This document shows positions 26,339 through 34,186 of a stretch of DNA of 64,000 nucleotides, in pieces. The DNA lies in assembly GCF_000337795.1 (NCBI RefSeq), contig NZ_AOLP01000001.1, forward strand, positions 1 through 64,000, given 5' to 3'. Every line of letters starts with the position of its first letter. Within the stretch, counting starts at the first letter, position 1. Both the position numbers and the translations under genes were made by a program. Below the pieces are notes generated by a model. That model worked only from the letters and a program-made list of their open reading frames with translations, was not told the DNA's origin and made no database searches. The DNA is from Haloferax denitrificans ATCC 35960. GTDB taxonomy: Archaea; Halobacteriota; Halobacteria; Halobacteriales; Haloferacaceae.

Positions 26339-26383
26339 TTTATACCCGTGTCCGGGCACTCGATTCAACCGGAGGGAGACAAC

Positions 26384-27463
26384 ATGCTATCTACGACTCG
26401 GCGGCGGACGCTCCAGTGGCTCGGACTCGGCGGCGCCGCCTCGCTCGCCGGCTGTGCGACCGAGGCACCGACGACCGCGCAGTCGCTCGACGGGGCGGAC
26501 GAACCGACACAGCAGGGTTCGGCCGACTTGGTCGACCAAGTCGCGGCCGACCCGACGGACATCCCGGGCCCCATCGACCGGAGCGAGCCCGCGGAGGTCG
26601 ACGTGACGCTCCGGCCGGAGGAGGTGACCGCGGAGGTCGAAGACGGCGTGACGTTCACCTACACGACGTACAACGGGCAGGTGCCCGGCCCGCTCGTCCG
26701 CGTCCGGCAGGGAGACACGGTGAACCTGACGTTCGAGAACCCAGAAGAGAACACCATGCCGCACAACGTCGACTTCCACGCCGTCGCCGGCCCCGGCGGG
26801 GGCGCGGAGGCGACGATGACGAACCCCGGCGAGACGGCGCACCTGCGGTTCAAGGCGACCTACCCCGGCGCGTACATCTACCACTGCGCCGTGCCGAACA
26901 TGGACATGCACATCAGCGCCGGGATGTTCGGGCTCATCCTCGTCGAGCCACCCGAGGGGCTTCCGGAGGTCGACCACGAGATATACCTCGGCCAGCACGA
27001 GTTGTACACCGACAAGGACGCCGGCGAGGAGGGCCAGCACACGTTCGACTACGAGGCCATGCGGAACGAGGACCCGACATACGTCCTCATGAACGGCGAG
27101 AAGTACGCGTGGACGCCCAACGGCCGGGGACCGGCCGCGACCGTCGGCACCGGCGAGACGGTCCGGGTGTACTTCGTCGACGGTGGCCCGAACCTCTCCA
27201 GTAGCTTCCACCCCATCGGAAGCGTCTGGGAGACACTCTACCCCGAGGGGTCGTTGACGACCGAGCCGCAGACACACATCCAGACGCGACAGGTGCCGCC
27301 GGGGAGCACGACCATCGCGACGATGAGTTCGCCCGTCCCCGGCGACTTCAAGCTCGTCGACCACTCGCTGTCGCGCGTCGTCCGCAAGGGCTGTATGGCG
27401 GTCGTCCGCGCCGAGGGGCCGGAGGACCCCGAGATATTCGACCCCGACCCTGACCCGCAGTAG
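26384..27463 (+). CDS. nirK: Copper-containing nitrite reductase NirK
   Basis: A 359-residue enzyme reducing nitrite to NO outside the membrane. The N-terminus has a basic Tat-like/lipobox signal (TTRRRTLQWLGLGGAASLAGC). Two cupredoxin domains carry all ligands. Type 1 copper: His127, Cys168, His176, Met181. Type 2 copper: His132, His167, and His276 in SSSFHPIG. The catalytic Asp130 in HNVDFH is present. A GGAGGG Shine-Dalgarno-like stretch precedes the ATG, and a TTTATA box lies about 43 bases upstream, so the transcript has a short leader. Two palindromes precede the TATA box. Halocyanins in the same island are likely electron donors. Confidence 0.97.
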   Translation: MLSTTRRRTLQWLGLGGAASLAGCATEAPTTAQSLDGADEPTQQGSADLVDQVAADPTDIPGPIDRSEPAEVDVTLRPEEVTAEVEDGVTFTYTTYNGQVPGPLVRVRQGDTVNLTFENPEENTMPHNVDFHAVAGPGGGAEATMTNPGETAHLRFKATYPGAYIYHCAVPNMDMHISAGMFGLILVEPPEGLPEVDHEIYLGQHELYTDKDAGEEGQHTFDYEAMRNEDPTYVLMNGEKYAWTPNGRGPAATVGTGETVRVYFVDGGPNLSSSFHPIGSVWETLYPEGSLTTEPQTHIQTRQVPPGSTTIATMSSPVPGDFKLVDHSLSRVVRKGCMAVVRAEGPEDPEIFDPDPDPQ

Positions 27464-27535
27464 TCTCGTCGCACCGCCCGGGAATCACCGACTGACCGTT
27501 TTTCGACCTGACTCTGTTGAAGCGACCACAGCATT

Positions 27536-27883
27536 ATGGCGTTCGCTTTCAAAATGCCAAGGATGCCAGACGACAAACAGGGCCGGGATAAGCAAGCGGC
27601 CAACGAAGAACAGCGCCAGCGCGAGCGAGCGATCCAAGAAGCGCGTGACCGCGCCGACGAACCCGAACCCGGGGAGCAACTCGGGGACCTCGACGACGCA
27701 CTCGAAATCCAGGACTATCCGACCACAACGGAGCAACTCGTCGAGAACTACGGCGACTACGAGGTCGAAACACAAGGTGGGTCGAAACCAGTCGCCGAGG
27801 TGCTCGCCTCGGTTGACAACGAAATTTACGACTCCGCGGACGACGTTCGGGACCGGATACAGCGATTGATAAATCGGAGGTGA
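27536..27883 (+). CDS. DUF5789-like small acidic protein
   Basis: A 115-residue protein, mostly polar. Residues 15-50 are a charged helix (KQAANEEQRQRERAIQEARDRADEPEP), followed by LGDLDDALEIQDYPTTTEQLVENYGDYEVETQGG and a helical C-terminus (VRDRIQRLINRR). I recall this pattern in haloarchaeal DUF5789 proteins of unknown function. The start may be the ATG at 27536 or one at 27554. It follows nirK but has no island palindrome and is probably a separate unit. Confidence 0.75.
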   Translation: MAFAFKMPRMPDDKQGRDKQAANEEQRQRERAIQEARDRADEPEPGEQLGDLDDALEIQDYPTTTEQLVENYGDYEVETQGGSKPVAEVLASVDNEIYDSADDVRDRIQRLINRR

Positions 27884-28124
27884 GTGCGTCCGAACTGGCC
27901 TCTGTCGTGGCGATATTTCGGTGACCTGCGTTCCGAGACGTGTCCGCTCTGTCTGTACCGCTCTTTAGCCCGCCCCATCAGCACCTCCCTTCCTGCGACC
28001 GAGACGTGGGCTGTACTCAGCCCGGACGCGACAACCGACCCGCGACGACGGGTTGTAACAGCGCCATCGACTCGTGCCACAACCCCCTGACCCCGCCGGA
28101 GCGCCGGCACTCCCAACAGTAAGT

Positions 28125-28136
28125 CGAACGTGTTCG
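28125..28136. promoter_or_regulatory. Denitrification-island palindrome 8 (CGAACGTGTTCG)
   Basis: Symmetric half-sites with GT centre; 44.5 bases from the ATG at 28175. Confidence 0.78.
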
Positions 28137-28174
28137 GGGGTGGGCCTACGCTCGTCGCGACCCTACCTCGGACT

Positions 28175-28789
28175 ATGCCAGACATCCCATCCCTGTTCGG
28201 CGGCGGGTCACGGGCCGACCGCTTCGACGACATCGACCAGTTCGTCCCCGAGCACCTGCCGGACCCGGACGCCTTTCTCGACGGCCACCGCGTCCTCGAC
28301 GGCGACGACCACGTCGCCGTCCACCGGGTCGCTCGCGACCTGTTCGAAGCGCGGGGCGTCTACGACGTGACGTTCGGCTACAACCTCGCCCGACTGAACC
28401 TCGACCGACGCCACCCGGACGCCGGCTTCCGCTACGCGGAGGACCGGGACGACCCGTCGGTCCTTCTCGCGGAGTTCACGCCGACGACGCCGTTCTGCCC
28501 GCAGTCGAAGACGCTCACCGTCGGCGCGTTCCGGGCGTGGAACGGCCTCGCCGACCGCCACGACTACGACCGCGTCCGCGTCCGCGTCGCGCCGATGCAC
28601 CAGCAGGCCGACGCCATCAACGCGGAACTCGACGCGATGGATCCGGCTGACGCGCAGGCGGAGACGGACGACTCGGTTCCCGATACCGGGACGCCCCAGG
28701 GTGAGCGCGACGGCGACGAGCCGGGTGCAGTCTCGCTGTCCGAGGAGTTCGAGGCGGCGCTGAAGCGGCTGTCGAGCGAGCCGGAGTAA
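28175..28789 (+). CDS. Uncharacterised protein of the denitrification island
   Basis: A 204-residue cytoplasmic protein. Residues 1-130 look folded (HLPDPDAFLDGHRVLDGDDHVAVHRVARDLFEARGVYDVTFGYNLARLNLDRRH, read in parts) and contain TPTTPFCPQSKTL at about 97-109, a Thr/Pro context around a single Cys reminiscent of the MIP18/DUF59 Fe-S assembly family. The C-terminal quarter is acidic and disordered, ending in a helix (LSEEFEAALKRLSSE). The palindrome 44.5 bases upstream places it in the same regulon as nirK and norB. A role in maturing or delivering an Fe-S or metal centre is a guess from the Cys motif and neighbours. Confidence 0.75.
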   Translation: MPDIPSLFGGGSRADRFDDIDQFVPEHLPDPDAFLDGHRVLDGDDHVAVHRVARDLFEARGVYDVTFGYNLARLNLDRRHPDAGFRYAEDRDDPSVLLAEFTPTTPFCPQSKTLTVGAFRAWNGLADRHDYDRVRVRVAPMHQQADAINAELDAMDPADAQAETDDSVPDTGTPQGERDGDEPGAVSLSEEFEAALKRLSSEPE

Positions 28790-28822
28790 GGTGGGCGTTC
28801 GTCCGCGGGTTGGCCCTGCGGT

Positions 28823-29128
28823 TCAGTCGTCGGCGGTCGGCGCGAACACGAGCACCGCAGAACTATCGACTGGGGCGCGCGGCGAGATATCGCGGTCGCC
28901 GCCGAACCGCATCAGCTCTCCAGCCGCGACCTCGTGCGTCTCGCCGTCGAGGGTGAGTTCCATCTGGCCATCGACGACGTGAAAGACGATGTCGAACCCG
29001 GGGTGGGAGTGCGCCGGCACCTCGTCGCCGGCTTCGAGGCGGAGCCTGACGGTTTTCGGGCGGTCGGTCTCGAAGACGGGCGCGTGCATCACCGGCGGGA
29101 GGTCGGCGAGCGCGGCGTGTTCTGGCAT
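28823..29128 (-). CDS. Cupin-domain protein
   Basis: A 101-residue single-domain cupin. Motif 1 is EVPAHSHPGFDIVFHVVDG; motif 2 lies near AAGELMRFGGDRDISPRAP. Metal ligands His-x-His and a later His are partly visible; motif 2 lacks the usual His and has Asp instead, so metal binding may be altered. Small cupins often sense or bind small molecules. Its ATG is 47.5 bases from a palindrome shared with the divergent membrane-protein gene. The much longer open frame upstream is shadow. Confidence 0.85.
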   Translation of the reverse strand: MPEHAALADLPPVMHAPVFETDRPKTVRLRLEAGDEVPAHSHPGFDIVFHVVDGQMELTLDGETHEVAAGELMRFGGDRDISPRAPVDSSAVLVFAPTADD

Positions 29129-29169
29129 CACGACTGAGTCGTCGGCCGCGCGGTCGGTAAGCCTGCGGC

Positions 29170-29181
29170 CGAACGTGTTCG
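29170..29181. promoter_or_regulatory. Denitrification-island palindrome 9 (CGAACGTGTTCG)
   Basis: Between the cupin (47.5 bases) and the divergent membrane protein (77.5 bases to the ATG at 29253, 35.5 to the one at 29211). The pair of distances matches that of CGCGG and norB. Confidence 0.78.
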
Positions 29182-29252
29182 GAGGTGGAGCGCGGCCAAC
29201 GAGGTGGCGAATGCAGGTGCCCTTTTGTTCTTCGGACGAGACGGCCTGTTCA

Positions 29253-29552
29253 ATGCCCTCCATCGTCGACGAAACCGTGTTCAGCGAGCCCTCCGGCGGC
29301 CTCTTTCCAGCCGTCCAGCTCTGTGGCGCGCTCGTCATGTCGGGCCTTTTCTGGCAGTACGCCGTCGTGGAACAGTCCATGTCTGGCGGCTGGCTCCTGT
29401 TCATGATAGCCGGGACCGCGCTGTCCGGCATCGCCGAATCGCTTCCGAAGGACCGGCGACGAGCGGCCGGCGTTCTACGCCTCGCGGCGGTTCTCGTCCT
29501 GACGTGCCTGCTCGCACTCCTCTTTCTCGCGCCCGAACTGCTCGGGATGTGA
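29253..29552 (+). CDS. Small three-helix membrane protein
   Basis: A 99-residue protein starting MPSIVDETVFSEPSGG. It has hydrophobic segments at about 17-36, 45-60 and 74-96 and a charged loop (SLPKDRRRAAG). An in-frame ATG at 29211 would add 14 residues; the downstream start gives the same palindrome distance as norB. No family recognised. Control by the shared palindrome suggests a role in anaerobic respiration or NO handling. Confidence 0.7.
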   Translation: MPSIVDETVFSEPSGGLFPAVQLCGALVMSGLFWQYAVVEQSMSGGWLLFMIAGTALSGIAESLPKDRRRAAGVLRLAAVLVLTCLLALLFLAPELLGM

Positions 29553-29582
29553 GGGAGTTCGAGACGTCTCTGCCGCACTGAC

Positions 29583-30920
29583 TCAATCCGCGCCGTCGTC
29601 CGCATCGACTGACGCGGTCGCACCGCCGACCAGCGACTGCGGGCTGTGAACCCAGACGACTCGCAGGAGGTTCGCGGCGAACGCCGCGACACCGACGAGC
29701 ACGAGCGCCCAGCCCGCCGTCTCGACGGCCGTCGAGAGACCGACGAGGTCGCTCGCGACGACGGCGGCGACGCCCGAGACGACGAGGCCCAAATCGAGGC
29801 GAGCGAGGCGGGCGCTGTAGAGGTCGTCGAGCATCGGCACGGGTTCGAGGCCGAGGCGGTCGCTGTAGCGGTGGACCCAGACGATGAAGGGGACGACGTG
29901 GTAGAGCGTCCCGAGCACGACGAAGCCGACGAAGCCGAGGCGGAACAGCGAGCCGGCCCCCGGCGCACCGAACAGGCGGTCGCCGGCCAGCGGGGCCGCG
30001 AGCCACGCGGGAAGGGTCAGGACTCCCCACCCGGCGAGCGCGACGGCCGCGACGGCGTATCGGGCGAGCATGGGCGTCCAGTCGACCGACGACTCGACGA
30101 GCCGGCGGGCGAGAATCGCGGCGACGCCGAGAAGCGAGAGGGTCACGAGCGCGCCGCCGACCCGCGCGAGCGTCGGGTCGGAGACGAGTCGGCCGCCGGC
30201 GAGGGCGACGACGCCCAGCGGGTAGCCGACTTCCTCGAATCGGCGGAGCAACACGTCGACGCCGCGGAGCTTCGTCTGGGTGAACATCGTCGCGAGCTGG
30301 TAGAGCGCGCCGACCACGGTCGTCACGACGACGCCGAAGACGGCGAGCGTGACGTGGGCCGCGCGGACGCTCGCGTGGGTCGCGCCGACGCCGGCGAAAA
30401 GCGGGCGCGTGAAGTCGACCGCGAGCAGGAAGCCGAGCGCGGTGGCGACCGCGAGAAAGCCGAGTGCGAGGCCGAAGTGGCGCTCGGTCACGTCGTAGTC
30501 GTCGAGTCGGGAGAGCGTGCGCGCGACGTTGTAGGCGAACGTCCAGAAGCCGAGGAGCGCGGCGGCACCGAAGACGGGGAGCCACGCGAACGCGCCGAGG
30601 AGGAAGCACGCGGCGAGGCCGGCGAGACCGACGCCGACGGCCCACAGTTGGGCGGTCGCGAGCCGCCGCGAGTGGAGGTCGACGCCGGACCAGACCGGGA
30701 CGAACTGCGTCATCGCGCCCATGATGGTGACGCAGACCCACCCCGCGAGCAGGAGGTGGACGTGCGCGAGACGAGCGGTGCCGGCGACGACGCCGGCGGC
30801 GAGGGCGACTCGGAGGCCCACCGCGGCCGCGAGGAAGCCGAGCGCGACGACGAAGTGCCGGAGCGGAATCGTCATCGGTGGCTGTCGGGCCGTGTCGACC
30901 TCGGCGGGAATGGCGCTCAT
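29583..30920 (-). CDS. 12-helix membrane protein, heme-copper/NnrS-like
   Basis: A 445-residue protein with about twelve hydrophobic helices. His residues sit in helices in a pattern recalling NnrS or heme-copper subunit I relatives: LAHVHLLLAGWVCVTIMGAMTQFVPV near residues 45-75, RAAHVTLAVFGVV near 185, and TLYHVVPFIVWVHRYSDRLG near 335. NnrS proteins are heme- and copper-containing membrane proteins that relieve NO stress. The ATG at 30920 is 44.5 bases from an island palindrome; the open frame also extends through that palindrome, so the upstream Met is not used. Activity as an oxidase is doubtful because the full HCO ligand set is not evident. Confidence 0.78.
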   Translation of the reverse strand: MSAIPAEVDTARQPPMTIPLRHFVVALGFLAAAVGLRVALAAGVVAGTARLAHVHLLLAGWVCVTIMGAMTQFVPVWSGVDLHSRRLATAQLWAVGVGLAGLAACFLLGAFAWLPVFGAAALLGFWTFAYNVARTLSRLDDYDVTERHFGLALGFLAVATALGFLLAVDFTRPLFAGVGATHASVRAAHVTLAVFGVVVTTVVGALYQLATMFTQTKLRGVDVLLRRFEEVGYPLGVVALAGGRLVSDPTLARVGGALVTLSLLGVAAILARRLVESSVDWTPMLARYAVAAVALAGWGVLTLPAWLAAPLAGDRLFGAPGAGSLFRLGFVGFVVLGTLYHVVPFIVWVHRYSDRLGLEPVPMLDDLYSARLARLDLGLVVSGVAAVVASDLVGLSTAVETAGWALVLVGVAAFAANLLRVVWVHSPQSLVGGATASVDADDGAD

Positions 30921-30958
30921 ACGCGGACTAGCGCGGCGCGAAGCCCTACCGGTGACGC

Positions 30959-30970
30959 CGAACATATTCG
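30959..30970. promoter_or_regulatory. Denitrification-island palindrome 10 (CGAACATATTCG)
   Basis: One mismatch from the palindrome; 44.5 bases from the NnrS-like gene ATG. Confidence 0.72.
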
Positions 30971-31049
30971 CCGAGGATGGAGAAACGGCGGAGCCGGGTC
31001 GGGTCGGGACAGCGGGGACGACCCGCGACCGTGACCCGCGGCCGCGACG

Positions 31050-31283
31050 CTACCGCTTCGGGAAGGTCGCCGCGAACTCGTTCGGACCCTGTTTTTCGAC
31101 CGCGTAGTTGTCGGCGTCGAAGGCGTCGACTTCGGCCTGCATCTCGTAGAACAGCGGTTTCGGGTCGTGGTCGTTGAGAATCGTCAGCGACTCGCCGGCG
31201 TCGAGGTCGTCGAAGGCGGCGTGAATCTTCGGATGGCGCTCCGCCGGAGGGAGGTCGCGGACGTCGAGGATGGTGTCTGCCAT
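31050..31283 (-). CDS. DUF2249 domain protein, second copy
   Basis: A 77-residue protein of the same small alpha/beta fold as 25706-25966: LDVRDLPPAERHPKIHAAFDDLDAGESLTILNDHDPKPLFYEMQAE (about residues 5-50, read in parts). It is shorter and lacks the C-terminal CSAERDDG segment of its paralogue. Its ATG is 46.5 bases from an island palindrome, so both DUF2249 genes are in the regulon. Such proteins are frequently linked with NO metabolism; activity unknown. Confidence 0.88.
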   Translation of the reverse strand: MADTILDVRDLPPAERHPKIHAAFDDLDAGESLTILNDHDPKPLFYEMQAEVDAFDADNYAVEKQGPNEFAATFPKR

Positions 31284-31323
31284 ACGTGTCGTACCTCACG
31301 GGGGACCGCCGAGTCGGTTACCC

Positions 31324-31335
31324 CGAACACGTTCG
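31324..31335. promoter_or_regulatory. Denitrification-island palindrome 11 (CGAACACGTTCG)
   Basis: Symmetric half-sites with AC centre; 46.5 bases from the second DUF2249 ATG. It is the right-most member of the set. Confidence 0.78.
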
Positions 31336-31544
31336 CTCGCGCGGCGGGTAATATCGATACTACTCGCCGGCGGGGGAGAGTAAATATACCGCTTCCACGG
31401 GGGTCGCCGGCGACGGCCAGTACCGCCACGGGAGCAACGGGGCCCGCCAGTTCGAGAACTCGGGAACGCGGCTCCCCGACGCATCGCGAGTTCACCGATT
31501 CGAGTGGCATCTACGCGGACAGACGAATGGACGAACAGACAGAC

Positions 31545-31569
31545 GGTCTGGTCTGGTCTGGTCTGGTCT
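31545..31569. repeat. Tandem repeat (GGTCT)5
   Basis: Five exact 5-base units in a row, within a region of related GAC/CAGAC words. Uncommon in this genome context. Confidence 0.75.
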
Positions 31570-31779
31570 GCCGACGCGCGCTCCCGGAGCCGAACTGCTG
31601 ATGTTCTGGGCTGAAAGATATGTTTATACCTATTCAACATGTTATTTACTGACAAGTGTATATCATCGATAACGAATTGGAGGAGAACGGAACAGACAGA
31701 CCGATGCCGGTCGGTTCGGTACCGCTCCCGTAAGCGGTCAGAACGCATATGACTCCCATCTCGGAACTACCACCACGAT

Positions 31780-32949
31780 ATGGACATCGAAGCGAGGATT
31801 AAACGTCGGCAACGCCGGGACGGAACGCCTCGCCTCCTCGTCGATTACGACTCGCTCTCGCCGGTCGCACACACCGACGACCCGGTGAACTGCGGGCCGG
31901 TTCTGGAGCGACTGCTCGACTACCTCGACCCCGTGTTCGACGGGCACCTCCCGCCGAACGCCTACGTCTACGGCCCGAAGGGGTCGGGGAAGTCGGCGGT
32001 CGTGACGGCGCTTTTCAACCACCTCGTCCGCGCGTCGAGCGTCAACAACGCCGCCATCCACACGACGACCCGCGTGCAGGCGACGTTCGCGCCGCGGTTC
32101 GTCTACGTCGACGCGCGCGAGACGACGAGCGCGTTCGCGTTCTACCACGCCGTCCTCGACGCGCTCGTCGACGAGTCGGTGCCGAAGCAGGGCATCAAGA
32201 CGGAGGCGCTCCAGTCGCGGCTCAAAGCGACGCTCGACGCCCCTCAGACGGGTGCCGTCGTCGCCGTCGACCACCTCGGAGAGCCGGGGACGCTCGACGG
32301 CGAGGCGTTCGTCGACCTCTGTGCCGGGCTTCCGAGCAAGGTCAGTTGGCTGGCCATCGGGCGCGCGCCGCCCGACGAGACGGTGCTGACCGACTACACG
32401 GCCGACGAGGTCCAGTTCGAGCCCTATCAGAGTCAGGTGCTCATCGACGTGTTGATGACGCGGGCGGCGGCGGCCGGCTCGCGGCGGACGCTCGACCACC
32501 GACTCGCCCGCGACATCGCCGAGTGGGCCAACGGCGACGCCCACGACGCGCTCGCGGCGCTGTTCGGCGCGGCCGACGAGGCGGTCCGCAACCAACACCG
32601 GAGCATCACGGCCGCCGACGTCGCCGCGGGCATCGCCGCGGTCCCCCAGCCCTGCGTCTCGCTCGGCCGCGTGCTCGCGCTCCCGGAGAACCGCCAGCAG
32701 GTGCTCCACGAACTCCTCGCGTTGCGCCCCGACCAACAGGAGTCGGTGCGGGCGGCGAGCCAGCACATCGCGAAATCGGTCGACCTCTCGGCGACGACGG
32801 TCAAGCGAATCCTCTACGAACTCGCCGAAGACGGCGTCACCCGCCGAGTCACGGCGGAGCGCGTCGACCGGAAGGGGCGGCCCCCGAGCCGGCTCGAACC
32901 CCAGTTCCCGACGGTCGTGTTCGAACGGCTGTTCGCCGCCGCCCGGTAA
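31780..32949 (+). CDS. Orc1/Cdc6-family AAA+ ATPase with altered Walker B
   Basis: A 389-residue protein. Walker A is GPKGSGKS (65-72). The Walker B position reads VVAVDHLGE (Asp164-His165) instead of the usual DE, so the catalytic Glu is replaced by His. The lid region follows (about 200-285), and the C-terminal winged helix (about 295-389) contains QHIAKSVDLSATTVKRILYELAEDGVTRR. The family binds replication origins and loads MCM; haloarchaea carry many paralogues, some plasmid- or region-specific. The altered Walker B suggests ATP binding with weak hydrolysis, or a regulatory role. The upstream AT-rich DNA could be its origin. No neighbour is obviously linked. Confidence 0.8.
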   Translation: MDIEARIKRRQRRDGTPRLLVDYDSLSPVAHTDDPVNCGPVLERLLDYLDPVFDGHLPPNAYVYGPKGSGKSAVVTALFNHLVRASSVNNAAIHTTTRVQATFAPRFVYVDARETTSAFAFYHAVLDALVDESVPKQGIKTEALQSRLKATLDAPQTGAVVAVDHLGEPGTLDGEAFVDLCAGLPSKVSWLAIGRAPPDETVLTDYTADEVQFEPYQSQVLIDVLMTRAAAAGSRRTLDHRLARDIAEWANGDAHDALAALFGAADEAVRNQHRSITAADVAAGIAAVPQPCVSLGRVLALPENRQQVLHELLALRPDQQESVRAASQHIAKSVDLSATTVKRILYELAEDGVTRRVTAERVDRKGRPPSRLEPQFPTVVFERLFAAAR

Positions 32950-33316
32950 CCCGCCGCCGGAACGTGCGCCCGTGTTGGCACGTTCGGCCGGTCGCCGGCG
33001 GTGCGGTTGGGAACGTCCGGATGCGGTGTCCTGTTCGCGCCCCGGACAGCACTCGGAACACCCCCCAGAGACAGTCGCGTTGGCGGCCGAGGCGACGACT
33101 CGGTGAGTCCCCCCGTCGCGCGACGACGCCGTCGAAGACCCGCCGACCGCGCCGTCGTCGCCGCGGTGCAACGCTTACGCGCGGGGACAGAACTATACTT
33201 CGCCCACGGGACCAGTAGGTAATGACGACCACCCCGACGCCCGTCCGTGCACCGCCCGTCGGCGCTCCGTCGAACCGCTTCGGCGCGCCCGCGACTCCGC
33301 GGGGTGTATCGACCGC
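32950..33316. other. Intergenic region, nothing recognised
   Basis: 367 bases between the Cdc6-like gene and the phosphatase. Open frames here are short GC-rich shadows. A possible promoter element, ACAGAACTATACTTCGCC, occurs near 33187-33204. Confidence 0.5.
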
Positions 33317-34186
33317 ATGACCGACACATCGAGTCGGGAAGACGACGTGGTCGACGCCGTCGTCGAGACGCTCTGTGCGGCCGCGCCCTCGATTCGGGCA
33401 GGACTGCCCGGCCGGCGCGTCTACGAGGAGGGGACGAACCCGAGCGGCGAGCGCCAGTTGGAAGCCGACACCTACGCCGACGAACTGCTGTTGAAGCGGC
33501 TTCGCCCCCTCGACGGCGTCGGCGAGTACGCCAGCGAGGAGCGCCCCGACGTCATCGACGTCGGCGAGGGCGTCTCGGTCGCGCTCGACCCGCTCGACGG
33601 GTCGACGAACCTGAAGCCGAACAACGTGATGGGGACGCTCTACAGCGTCTACGACGAACCGCTCCCCACGGGCGGCGAGAACCTGCTCGCCGCGGGCTAC
33701 ATCCTCTACGGCCCGGTGACGACGCTCGTGGCCGCCCGCGACGGCGTCGTCAGCGAGTACATCCTCGAATCGGGCATCAAGCGCCCGCTCCGCGAGGAAC
33801 TGACGCTCCCCGACGACCCGGCCATCTTCAGCTTCGGCGGCCGGGTCAACCGCTGGTTCGACGAGTTCGAGGCGTTCGCCAGCGAGACCGAGCGGACCGA
33901 GGGGATGAAGCTCCGCTACGGCGGGTCGATGATCGGCGACGTGAATCAGATTCTCCACTACGGCGGCGTCTTCGCGTACCCCGCACAGACCGACGCGCCG
34001 GGCGGGAAACTCCGCCAGCAGTTCGAGGGCTTCCCCATCGGCTACATCATCGAGTGCGCGGGCGGGCGGTCGTCCGACGGCGAGAAGTCGCTCCTCTCGG
34101 GGACGCCCGAGGGCGTCCACGACCGCGTGCCGGTCTACATCGGCAACGATTCGCTCGTCGAGTCGCTGGAAGCGCGACTGAAGTGA
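33317..34186 (+). CDS. fbp: Fructose-1,6-bisphosphatase class 1 / inositol phosphatase family
   Basis: A 289-residue Mg2+/Li+-sensitive phosphatase. The metal-binding signature DPLDGSTN follows SVAL at about residues 91-98, and EYASEE supplies the upstream acidic ligands. The sugar-binding part contains LRYGGSMIGDVNQILHYGGVFAYP and ECAGG near the C-terminus, as in FBPase class 1. It should dephosphorylate fructose 1,6-bisphosphate in gluconeogenesis; haloarchaea lack other obvious FBPases in many genomes. An inositol monophosphatase activity cannot be excluded. It stands alone. Confidence 0.9.
   Translation: MTDTSSREDDVVDAVVETLCAAAPSIRAGLPGRRVYEEGTNPSGERQLEADTYADELLLKRLRPLDGVGEYASEERPDVIDVGEGVSVALDPLDGSTNLKPNNVMGTLYSVYDEPLPTGGENLLAAGYILYGPVTTLVAARDGVVSEYILESGIKRPLREELTLPDDPAIFSFGGRVNRWFDEFEAFASETERTEGMKLRYGGSMIGDVNQILHYGGVFAYPAQTDAPGGKLRQQFEGFPIGYIIECAGGRSSDGEKSLLSGTPEGVHDRVPVYIGNDSLVESLEARLK

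Larger units (their letters stand above)
31284..31779. other. Intergenic region upstream of the Cdc6-like gene
   Basis: No supported gene is present. It holds island palindrome 11 (31324-31335), a (GGTCT)5 tandem repeat at 31545-31569 preceded by degenerate GGACGAACAGAC units, and an AT-rich stretch at about 31610-31690. The last two, next to a Cdc6-like gene, could mark an origin, but no recognisable ORB element was seen. Confidence 0.5.

Noticed and set aside
29129..29968. Upstream extension of the cupin open frame (to 381 residues)
   Set aside because: The extension covers the palindrome and the divergent membrane-protein gene and is Ser/Arg-rich shadow.
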